In this document: positions 1 to 6,111 of the stretch, piece by piece
Numbering within the stretch: position 1 is the stretch's first letter
Layout: the number at the start of each line of letters is the position of its first letter
DNA from: JAZLJD01 sp045617725
GTDB lineage: Bacteria; Bacillota; Clostridia; Lachnospirales; Lachnospiraceae
Direction of reading: 5' to 3'
Length of the DNA: 12,227 bases
Assembly (NCBI GenBank): GCA_045617725.1
Contig: JAZLJD010000077.1
Span: 1 to 12,227 of the forward strand
Notes under the pieces: model-generated
What the model saw: the letters and a program-made list of their open reading frames with translations, nothing else
Database searches by the model: none
What the model was told of the DNA's origin: nothing
Program-made: the position numbers and the translations under genes

Positions 1-34
1 TGCGATGAAAAAGAGAAGAATAGGAGAATAAATA
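1..34 (+). promoter_or_regulatory. Leader and Shine-Dalgarno of the LysM/BspA-like gene
   Basis: Only 34 bases precede the first gene. AGGAG at 22-26 lies 8 nt from the ATG at 35, which supports that start. No promoter can be judged because the window begins here. Confidence 0.7.
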
Positions 35-2371
35 ATGAAGAAAGTGAGACGAATTGTGCCATTTTTAATGGCACTCCTGTTGGCGTTCAACCTGAGTGTC
101 CCCACCCAGGCGTATGTTGTAAAATCAGGCGATACGCTTGAGAAGATTGCAAGTGCCAACGGTGTATCCGTGGATGATCTTGTTGCGTGGAACAACATAG
201 AGAATCCGAACTTAATTTATCCTGGTCAGGACCTTAAGGTCATGGCAGATGAAGGAGACGGAACCGTTACTGCAATCATGACCCCTGAGGAAAAAGCATT
301 ACTGAAGGGAATCTTTGATGCAGAATATTATGCAGCGCAGAATCCGGATGTTGTAGAAGAATTTGGTACTACGGATGCGGATGTCATGTTTAAGCATTTC
401 TGCGAGTTTGGTCTCGGCGAGTTAAGACAGCCTTCCGCTGAATTTAACGTTGCTGTTTATGCAGCTGCTTACGATGACCTCTCAGAAGCTTACGGAACAG
501 ATATAGTAGATTACTATGTACATTATTGTACATACGGAATCACGGAAGAAAGAAATGTAACCACCGTTGAAGCTTTTGTTGAGGAAGGCTTTAATGCAGA
601 TCTTGTCAAGAAGCAGACATCTTCCTTGGATGAAAGCGGAAAGCCGCAGTTCAACGAGTTCTACTCAGAGGAGCTGAATGACTTTGTATTACCGGAGCCT
701 GAAGTGAAAGCCCCCGCACCGGCACCTGCCCCTGCACCGGCGAACAATACGCCCCCTGCAACCGGAACTTATCTTGTAACCTTTAACTTAAACGGTCAGT
801 CCGGAACAGCACCGCAGGCTCAGTATGCGGATGGAAACGGACATGTTACCGCTCCCGCAAAGCCTTCGAAGGTAGGCGACTTTAGCTTCGCAGCCTGGTA
901 TGCAGATGCTGCATGTACCGATTTGTGGGATTTTGAGAATGATGTAGTAACCTCAAATATGACCTTGTATGCGAAGTGGATGAATCCTAACTATATGCAT
1001 GCAGCTTTCAATGCGGATACCGGTCATCTGGTACTGTATCATGCAGCTACCTTCCCTGCATCCTACGGGGACGGATACGAAGTATATGAGGACCCGATTC
1101 CTCTGAATATTCAGGATGACAACTATGAAGGTCTTCCCTGGTATCAGGATTCTGAAGATATTATAAAGATAACCATTGATCAATCCATGGAAAAAGTAAA
1201 TCTGATGACTTCCACCAGTGATTGGTTCTGCTATGAGTATTATGCAAGTGAATTTGAGGGCTTTGAATACCTGGATACCTCCAATGTAACCAATATGTTT
1301 GGTATGTTCTATGAAACCGGCTATGAGGTTGGAGAGGACGTCGATGCAGTGATGGGAATACCCAATGTAAGTAATTGGGATACCTCCAAGGTAACGGATA
1401 TGTCCGATATGTTCTATGAGTTCGGCTATAACTATGGACACTATGACGGAGCAATACTGGATGTTCCGGATGTAAGTAACTGGGATACCTCGAGTGTAAC
1501 CGATATGTCCTATATGTTCTACAAATATGGATGTTATAGTGGATATGGTGGTAGTACTGAAACCATGAAAGCTCCGGATGTAAGCAACTGGGATACCGTG
1601 AGCGTAACGGATATGACAGACATGTTCTATGGTTATGCAAGTAATTGTAATGGCTTTTTGGAGGCACCGGATGTAAGCAACTGGGATACCTCCAGTGTAA
1701 CCTGTATGGATTATATGTTCTATCAGTATGGAGCATATTGCGGTTGGGATTACGAAGGCGGCGTAATGGGTGTCCCGGATGTTAGTCAGTGGGATGTTCG
1801 CAAGGTTAAATATATGGACTACATGTTTGGTTACTATGCAGGTTATGATGATGACTTTAACATGGTACCGAATGTTTCGAACTGGAAGACGGATAGCCTG
1901 ATAAGCATGGAAGCCATGTTCTACTGTTATGCATGTTACAGCTATGACCTTAACAAGATTCCGGATGTCAGCCGTTGGAATACGGAAAAAGTAGAGAATA
2001 TCGCAAGTCTGTTTGAATGTTATGGCTGGTATTCCACCGTATTGGCAGATGTCCCGGATGTAAGCGAATGGGAAACGGGAAATGTAAAGAATATGTATTG
2101 CGCGTTCTACGGTTACGCATACGGAAGCGATTATAATGACAATGATTGCTATAACCGTGAATTTAATGCTGTTCCGGATGTAAGCAATTGGGACACATCG
2201 AGCGTTGAGAGCTATTACGAGATGTTTTATTATTATGGTTATGGCAGCTATGCTCTTTCAAAGGTACCTGATATTTCCGGTTGGACCAAAAAGGAGAACG
2301 CTGACACAAGTTACATGTTCGATTATTATGGTTATTATTCCGAACATGTTCCCGACATGCCTTCGTTCTAA
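35..2371 (+). CDS. Secreted LysM surface protein with InlB-type repeat and DUF285/BspA-like repeats
   Basis: 778 residues. Residues 1-26 form a signal peptide (basic MKKVRR, hydrophobic core, likely cleavage after TQA). A LysM peptidoglycan-binding module follows at about 27-70 (VVKSGDTLEKIASANGVS, then NPNLIYPGQDL). Residues about 86-185 hold two tandem repeats of the FDAEYYAAQNPDV...FGLGELR type. A Pro/Ala-rich linker covers about 222-245. An InlB B-repeat/Flg_new-like beta module lies at about 246-317 and ends in the typical TLYAKW. The rest is a DUF285/BspA-like array with VSNWDTSSVTDMSYMF motifs, anchored by Trp at 448, 483, 519, 550, 586, 617, 648, 679, 719 and 750. There is no LPXTG or C-terminal membrane anchor, so attachment is probably through LysM. 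BspA-like repeats commonly mediate adhesion, but the ligand here is unknown. At least 13 Cys residues are present, which is unusual for a Gram-positive surface protein. The gene looks more AT-rich than its neighbours and has its own terminator, so it is probably the end of a separate unit. Confidence 0.9.
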   Translation: MKKVRRIVPFLMALLLAFNLSVPTQAYVVKSGDTLEKIASANGVSVDDLVAWNNIENPNLIYPGQDLKVMADEGDGTVTAIMTPEEKALLKGIFDAEYYAAQNPDVVEEFGTTDADVMFKHFCEFGLGELRQPSAEFNVAVYAAAYDDLSEAYGTDIVDYYVHYCTYGITEERNVTTVEAFVEEGFNADLVKKQTSSLDESGKPQFNEFYSEELNDFVLPEPEVKAPAPAPAPAPANNTPPATGTYLVTFNLNGQSGTAPQAQYADGNGHVTAPAKPSKVGDFSFAAWYADAACTDLWDFENDVVTSNMTLYAKWMNPNYMHAAFNADTGHLVLYHAATFPASYGDGYEVYEDPIPLNIQDDNYEGLPWYQDSEDIIKITIDQSMEKVNLMTSTSDWFCYEYYASEFEGFEYLDTSNVTNMFGMFYETGYEVGEDVDAVMGIPNVSNWDTSKVTDMSDMFYEFGYNYGHYDGAILDVPDVSNWDTSSVTDMSYMFYKYGCYSGYGGSTETMKAPDVSNWDTVSVTDMTDMFYGYASNCNGFLEAPDVSNWDTSSVTCMDYMFYQYGAYCGWDYEGGVMGVPDVSQWDVRKVKYMDYMFGYYAGYDDDFNMVPNVSNWKTDSLISMEAMFYCYACYSYDLNKIPDVSRWNTEKVENIASLFECYGWYSTVLADVPDVSEWETGNVKNMYCAFYGYAYGSDYNDNDCYNREFNAVPDVSNWDTSSVESYYEMFYYYGYGSYALSKVPDISGWTKKENADTSYMFDYYGYYSEHVPDMPSF
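1263..2362 (+). repeat. 93-bp-based tandem coding repeats (DUF285-like array)
   Basis: This is the array inside the surface-protein gene. Trp codons of successive units start at 1376, 1481, 1589, 1682, 1790, 1883, 1976, 2069, 2189 and 2282. The spacings are 105, 108, 93, 108, 93, 93, 93, 120 and 93 bp, so the basic unit is 31 residues. Longer units carry extra Tyr/Gly-rich loops after MFYxYG. An incomplete unit (YLDTSNVTNMFGMF) begins the array. Confidence 0.85.
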
Positions 2372-2399
2372 AGCAGTATAAGTAAATCATAAAAATGAA

Positions 2400-2417
2400 G
2401 GGCTGTAAAAACAGCCC
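2400..2417 (+). other. Short hairpin after the surface-protein gene
   Basis: GGGCTGT and ACAGCCC form a 7-bp perfect stem with an AAAA loop. No T-run follows, so alone it is not a terminator. It sits just ahead of the real terminator and may stabilise the transcript end. Confidence 0.6.
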
Positions 2418-2428
2418 AAGGAATCAAT

Positions 2429-2470
2429 CAGCCGAGCCGGCAAAAACCGGTTCGGCTGTTCTTTTTTTCT
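2429..2470 (+). terminator. Strong intrinsic terminator
   Basis: A 12-bp stem (CAGCCGAGCCGG with CCGGTTCGGCTG, one G-T wobble) encloses a 6-base loop and is followed by TTCTTTTTTTCT. It ends the surface-protein transcript and separates it from the GTPase gene. Confidence 0.9.
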
Positions 2471-2549
2471 CTTGTTACAGTATTTATTGCAACTTAGAAC
2501 GAAGAATGGGAAAATAGTAACCGGTAATCATGTTTAATGCGAGGATACT

Positions 2550-5312
2550 ATGAATAGGAAAATCGTATTGGGAATTTTGGCCCATGTAGATGCGGGAAAA
2601 ACTACATTATCGGAAAGTCTTTTGTACCACGCGGGCATTATCCGCAAGCCGGGGCGTGTGGACACGAAGGACACTTATTTGGATACGGACAGTGTGGAGC
2701 GCCAGCGGGGCATCACGATTTATACAAAGCTTGCGCGTATCCCCATGCAGGACGGTGCGGAAGGCGCTGAAGGCGAGTTCATTCTGATCGACACGCCGGG
2801 GCATGTGGATTTCTCGGCGGAGATGGAGCGTGCCCTGTCGGTGATGGATGTGGCGGTTCTGCTTGTTTCTGCGACGGCGGGTGTGCAACCGCACACGAAG
2901 ACGCTGTGGCGCCTGCTGCGGACGTATCATATTCCGACTTTCATTTTTGTGAACAAGATGGACATGCCGGGAGCCGATTCCGCGGCGGTCCTTAAGGAAT
3001 TAAAACAGAAATTGTCGGCGGCGGTTACGGATTTTTCGGAGGCAGCAACACAAGATAATGGAGTTATGTCAACCACGGCGCCCGCGACACACGGAGACCC
3101 TGCAACGGCAGCATTTTACGAGGAGCTTGCGACCAACGACGAAGATTTGCTGGAGGAATTTTTAGAGACCGGCTTACTTAAGGACGCATCCGTCTGCCGT
3201 GCCATAAACGAGCGGAAGGTCTTCCCCGTCTTTTTTGGCTCCGCATTAAAAGACTTCGGAGTCGTCGGGTTTATGGAAGGACTCAGGCGATTTGTGCCCA
3301 AAACAAATACGGAGGAAGAGGCACCGTTCTGCGCCCGAGTCTACAAAATCACGAGGGACCGGGCCGGAAACCGAATCACCTTCTTAAAGGTTCTGTCGGG
3401 AGTGATTAAGGTAAAGTCGCTCCTTAACGAGGAAAAAGTCAATGAAATCCGCCGTTACAACGGCGAAAAATACGAGGTTGTGAAGGAAGCGGAGGCGGGC
3501 GACATCGTTGCGGTCACCGGACTTTGGCAGTCCAAAAACGGGCTGATGTACGGGCATATGCGAGGGGGCACCTTGAATACGCAACAACCGATTCTCGCGC
3601 CGGCGTTGTCGTATGCCGTGCATTTCCCGCGGGATGTCGACAAAAACAAAATGCTCGGGTTCCTAAGGGAACTCGAGGACGAGGATCCTTCGCTCAGCAT
3701 CGAATATCGGGAGCAGACCGGGGAGATTTATGCGGCGCTCATGGGCGAGGTGCAGACGGAGGTCCTTAAGCAGACCATCATGGATCGCTACGAGATTGCA
3801 GTCACATTTGCGGACGGCAAGATTTGTTATAAGGAAACGATTGATGCGAGCGGAATCGGCGTGGGGCATTTTGAGCCGCTACGGCATTACGCCGAGGTGC
3901 AACTGCGGCTCGAACCGCTCGAGACCGGAAGTGGGATGGAGTATGAAACGGAGCTGTCCGAGGACGTGCTGGACCGAAACTGGCAGCGCCTGATTGTGCA
4001 GCATATGGGCGAAAAAGAACATCGAGGCCCGCTGGTGGGCGCGCCCATCACGGATATTCGGCTGACCTTGGTTGCCGGGCGCGCCCATATCAAGCATACC
4101 GAGGGCGGCGACTTCAGACAGGCTACGTATCGGGCCATCCGGCAGGGCCTTATGGAGCTTAGGGCGGACGGACACGTCAGATTGCTTGAGCCGTTTTACG
4201 ATTATACCCTGGAGCTTCCCGATTCCTGTACGGGGCGTGCGATGACGGACATTCAAAAGATGTGCGGCACTGCCAATATTGCCGAAACGGATTACGAAAA
4301 CCACATCACGATATTGACGGGGCGGGCACCGGTTTCTACCATGAACGGTTACATGCAGGAGGTTACGGCGTATACGAAGGGCCTTGGCAATCTGAGCCTG
4401 GTTCTTGCCGGATATGATTTTTGTCATAATGAGGAGGAAGTACTGGCGGCCTCGAAGTACAATCCGGAGGCCGATAAATGGAACACGGGCGACTCTGTTT
4501 TCTGCTCGCATGGTGCAGGAACGGTGATTCCCTGGTACGATGTTCCGCTCTACAAGCACCTTCAGTATGAGGAGGGCGGCGTGGTGACACTGACGAGTGA
4601 GGACAGCGGCGAGGCCGAGCGGGCGAACCGCTTAAGGCGCGAGCGGGAAGAACGTATCGCGGGGAATGCGGAGTCCGCGTTTATTTCTGTGGAGGAAGTT
4701 GACCGTATTTTACGCAGTTCGACGCATGCGAATGTGAATGCCAAAAAGGAAGCCGCACAGGATACACTGGGCGGCCGAAGATATGATATGCAGCGTTCGG
4801 GCGGCGGGGACGGCTCAAGCGGCAATGCGCAGAACGCCTCTGCACCCTCCAAACAGCCGGTTTACAGACCGCAAACGCACAAGGACAGATTTCTTCTTGT
4901 CGACGGATACAACTACCTGCATGCGGACCGCGATTCCGAGGAACTCATGAATCAAAACCTGGATGCCGCGGCGAGCCGCCTCGATGATATTCTCGACAAC
5001 TACGCGGCGATTACGGGCACGAATGTGATTGTTGTGTACGATGCGTACCGCGTGCCCGGGCACACCCTGAGCGTGCGGAAGCAGGGCCTTGTTACCGTGG
5101 TTTACACGAAGGAGGCGCAGACCGCGGATAATTATATTGAGCGATATGCGCATGAGAATGCCCAAAAGTACGACATCACGGTGGTTACGAGCGACGGCCT
5201 GGAGCAGATCATCGTCGCGGGCGCGGGCTGCTTTATCATGTCTTCGCGCGCCTTCGCCGAGGAACTCGACCGCGTCACCCGGGAATTCAACCGACAATAC
5301 AATGTAGAATAA
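2550..5312 (+). CDS. TetM/EF-G-like translational GTPase fused to a C-terminal NYN (YacP/Rae1-like) RNase domain
   Basis: 920 residues; ribosomal-protection proteins are about 640. The GTPase motifs are intact: G1 AHVDAGKTT at 11-19, G2 RGITI at 53-57, G3 DTPGHVDF from 81, G4 NKMD at 135-138, and a G5-like GSALKDFGV near 230. Domains II-V follow to about residue 680. The tip-loop region of domain IV reads KHTEGGDF (515-522). A basic helix (RANRLRREREERIA) and a Gly/Ser/Pro-rich linker (about 745-778) lead to an NYN/PIN-like domain at about 780-916. That domain has LLVDGYN (Asp785), VVYDA (Asp831), TKEAQTADNYIE (Asp860) and TSDGLEQ (Asp882), the acidic set and wording of YacP/Rae1, a ribosome-associated endoribonuclease in Bacillus. 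The start is ATG with a weak GAGGA at 2541-2545. Automatic pipelines often call such proteins tetracycline-resistance proteins. I infer instead a housekeeping factor that enters the ribosomal A site and may cleave RNA there. Confidence 0.88.
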   Translation: MNRKIVLGILAHVDAGKTTLSESLLYHAGIIRKPGRVDTKDTYLDTDSVERQRGITIYTKLARIPMQDGAEGAEGEFILIDTPGHVDFSAEMERALSVMDVAVLLVSATAGVQPHTKTLWRLLRTYHIPTFIFVNKMDMPGADSAAVLKELKQKLSAAVTDFSEAATQDNGVMSTTAPATHGDPATAAFYEELATNDEDLLEEFLETGLLKDASVCRAINERKVFPVFFGSALKDFGVVGFMEGLRRFVPKTNTEEEAPFCARVYKITRDRAGNRITFLKVLSGVIKVKSLLNEEKVNEIRRYNGEKYEVVKEAEAGDIVAVTGLWQSKNGLMYGHMRGGTLNTQQPILAPALSYAVHFPRDVDKNKMLGFLRELEDEDPSLSIEYREQTGEIYAALMGEVQTEVLKQTIMDRYEIAVTFADGKICYKETIDASGIGVGHFEPLRHYAEVQLRLEPLETGSGMEYETELSEDVLDRNWQRLIVQHMGEKEHRGPLVGAPITDIRLTLVAGRAHIKHTEGGDFRQATYRAIRQGLMELRADGHVRLLEPFYDYTLELPDSCTGRAMTDIQKMCGTANIAETDYENHITILTGRAPVSTMNGYMQEVTAYTKGLGNLSLVLAGYDFCHNEEEVLAASKYNPEADKWNTGDSVFCSHGAGTVIPWYDVPLYKHLQYEEGGVVTLTSEDSGEAERANRLRREREERIAGNAESAFISVEEVDRILRSSTHANVNAKKEAAQDTLGGRRYDMQRSGGGDGSSGNAQNASAPSKQPVYRPQTHKDRFLLVDGYNYLHADRDSEELMNQNLDAAASRLDDILDNYAAITGTNVIVVYDAYRVPGHTLSVRKQGLVTVVYTKEAQTADNYIERYAHENAQKYDITVVTSDGLEQIIVAGAGCFIMSSRAFAEELDRVTREFNRQYNVE

Positions 5313-5329
5313 TGGGGACTAATGGGGAC
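5310..5329 (+). repeat. 10-bp direct repeat TAATGGGGAC x2 overlapping the GTPase stop codon
   Basis: TAATGGGGAC occurs at 5310-5319 and again at 5320-5329. The first three bases are the TAA stop of the GTPase-NYN gene, so the repeat element begins exactly at the end of the coding region. Confidence 0.8.
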
Positions 5330-5353
5330 GGGGGTTTTTAGCACATGAAAGCG

Positions 5354-5383
5354 GTAAAGCGTTCGAAAAAACGGCGCTTTTTT
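5354..5383 (+). terminator. Possible terminator after the GTPase-NYN gene
   Basis: AAAGCG (5356-5361) can pair with CGCTTT (5375-5380), with a possible inner GTT/AAC pairing and unpaired bases between. TTT follows. The structure is A/T-flanked on both sides, so it could work in both directions. It lies in the left-arm segment that has no counterpart in the right arm. Confidence 0.4.
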
Positions 5384-5468
5384 GGCCCGGTCCCTTTTGC
5401 ACATGGATGTGTACTTCTGCACGTTGTGGTGTCCTTTGTCCGAGACATCGCCATCTTAAAAGAAAAAT

Positions 5469-5533
5469 CGGCTCCTGCGGGCCGAGCGAGAACAATTTCA
5501 TATAGAGACGAATCGCGCACCGCGTTATGCGTT
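5469..5533 (+). repeat. 65-bp hairpin repeat unit, copy 1
   Basis: It begins with CGGCTC...GGGCCG (6-bp stem with one T-G wobble), continues through GAGAACAATTTCATATAGAG and GACGAATC, and ends with GTTATGCGTTT. It is in the same orientation as copy 2 and inverted relative to copies 3 and 4. Confidence 0.8.
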
Positions 5534-5570
5534 TGAGCAGAATTGTGGAAGCGTAATCAAGTAAATCGTA

Positions 5571-5636
5571 CGGCTCCTTGGGCCGGGCGAGAACAATTCC
5601 ATATAGAGACGAATCACATTCCGAGTTATGGTTTTC
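5571..5636 (+). repeat. 65-bp hairpin repeat unit, copy 2
   Basis: CGGCTC CTT GGGCCG starts the unit. GAGAACAATTCCATATAGAG, GACGAATC and GTTATGGTTTT follow. It is nearly identical to copy 1 across the middle 30 bases. Confidence 0.8.
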
Positions 5637-5674
5637 TAAGTGTTTTGAGTAGTATTTCGGTAAGTGACGCAACC

Positions 5675-5708
5675 GGCCTCTACGCGCCGTCCGTGTCGCG
5701 TAGAGGCC
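5675..5708. repeat. Central perfect inverted repeat of the palindromic element
   Basis: GGCCTCTACGCG (5675-5686) and CGCGTAGAGGCC (5697-5708) are perfect reverse complements around a 10-base loop. A second small hairpin, CCGACC/GGTCGG at 5713-5729, follows in the right arm only. No T-run follows either stem. Confidence 0.9.
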
Positions 5709-5758
5709 TCGCCCGACCATCCGGGTCGGCCGTTGCTGCGCACCTACAAAACACTAAG

Positions 5759-5826
5759 AAAACCTATAACTCTCCATGAATCGATTCGCCCTATATGAAT
5801 TGCTTCTCTTCGGCTCGGTTGAGCCG
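5759..5826 (-). repeat. 65-bp hairpin repeat unit, copy 3 (inverted)
   Basis: Read on the minus strand it is CGGCTC AACC GAGCCG, then GAAGAGAAGCAATTCATATA, GGGCGAATCG and GTTATAGGTTTT. Its stem is fully Watson-Crick: the position that is T-G in the other copies is T-A here. Confidence 0.8.
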
Positions 5827-5831
5827 TTTTT
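5811..5831 (+). terminator. Hairpin plus T-run within repeat copy 3
   Basis: CGGCTC (5811-5816), loop GGTT and GAGCCG (5821-5826) form a perfect 6-bp stem followed by TTTTT. The matching place in copy 4 (5914-5935) also has a T-run, but its stem carries a C-A mismatch on this strand. Either could act as a weak terminator for rightward transcription. Confidence 0.45.
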
Positions 5832-5864
5832 GTTTCGCCGGAACGCTTCCGCAATCCATTTCAC

Positions 5865-5929
5865 AAACGTATAACTCCGTGATTCGATTCGCCCTATATG
5901 AATTACTTCTCTTCGGCCCGGTGGAGCCG
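5865..5929 (-). repeat. 65-bp hairpin repeat unit, copy 4 (inverted)
   Basis: On the minus strand it reads CGGCTC CACC GGGCCG, then GAAGAGAAGTAATTCATATA, GGGCGAATCG and GTTATACGTTT. It resembles copy 3 more than copies 1 and 2, as expected if each arm arose from a local duplication or if the arms have diverged separately. Confidence 0.8.
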
Positions 5930-5960
5930 TTTTTTGATGTAGCCGTGACAGGGGACACTC

Positions 5961-6010
5961 CTCGTGACAAAGTACACATCCTCGTGACAAAGTACACATC
6001 CTCGTGACAA
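5961..6010 (+). repeat. 20-bp tandem repeat, 2.5 copies
   Basis: CTCGTGACAAAGTACACATC is present at 5961-5980 and 5981-6000 with no difference, and its first 10 bases recur at 6001-6010. The complement of this unit matches the GGATGTGTACTT block of the left arm near 5405-5416. Confidence 0.9.
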
Positions 6011-6016
6011 AAGGAA

Positions 6017-6056
6017 CGTCCCCAAAGTCGTCCCCAAAGTCGTCCCCAATGTCGTC
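6017..6056 (+). repeat. 12-bp tandem repeat, about 3.3 copies
   Basis: CGTCCCCAAAGT at 6017-6028 and 6029-6040, CGTCCCCAATGT at 6041-6052, then CGTC. It mirrors the GGGGAC repeats at 5313-5329 on the other edge of the element and abuts the promoter at 6057. Confidence 0.9.
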
Positions 6057-6085
6057 TTGCACTCTAAAATGGGAAAGCGTATAAT
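6057..6085 (+). promoter_or_regulatory. Sigma-A promoter for the tsaE-ispD operon
   Basis: TTGCAC (6057-6062) and TATAAT (6080-6085) are separated by 17 bases. Transcription would start near 6092, giving a leader of about 20 nt before the ATG at 6112. The -35 box directly follows the 12-bp tandem repeats. Confidence 0.8.
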
Positions 6086-6111
6086 TGATTCTGTATGTGG
6101 AGGAGAATTAT

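Larger units (their letters stand above)
5310..6056. repeat. Giant imperfect palindromic repeat element, no convincing gene
   Basis: This stretch of about 745 bp fills the gap between the GTPase gene and the next operon. It is a mosaic of repeats mirrored about position 5691. Reading inward from each side, the matching blocks are: GGGGAC / GTCCCC motifs; a TCCCTTTTGCACATGGATGT-like block (5391 on) against the reverse complement of the block ending near 6017; two ~65-bp units per arm; the shared unit spacer (TTGTGGAAGCG against ATTGCGGAAGCG); GGTTTTCTAAGTGTTTTGAG (5630-5649) against the complement of 5744-5764; and a central 12-bp perfect inverted repeat. The left arm has about 60 extra bases (5331-5390). 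Short open frames exist on both strands but differ in product and lack convincing ribosome sites. It is probably a composite extragenic repeat or non-autonomous mobile element. Confidence 0.8.

Noticed and set aside
953..1736. Minus-strand open frames with repeated Tyr/His/Arg-rich motifs opposite the surface protein
   Set aside because: Their repetition merely mirrors the 93-bp coding repeats of the plus-strand gene, and no ribosome site precedes them.
2472..2520. Promoter for the GTPase gene (TTGTTA-N17-TAGAAC, or TTGCAA at 2487)
   Set aside because: A promoter must exist here, since a strong terminator lies upstream, but neither candidate has a good -10 box at the right distance, so I cannot place it.
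2550..5312. Calling the GTPase a tetracycline-resistance gene
   Set aside because: The protein is 280 residues longer than Tet(M), has a C-terminal nuclease domain, a different domain IV tip loop, and no sign of a mobile resistance context.
5961..6056. CRISPR-like array
   Set aside because: The repeats are directly head to tail without unique spacers, and no cas genes are present.
5319..6062. Several open frames of 60-133 codons on both strands inside the palindromic region
   Set aside because: They cross unit borders, lack ribosome sites and show no family match; their likeness to each other is explained by the DNA repeats.
6085..6111. Upstream ATG at 6085 as the start of the YcxB-like gene
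   Set aside because: That ATG overlaps the -10 box and precedes the expected transcript start, whereas 6112 has an ideal Shine-Dalgarno sequence.
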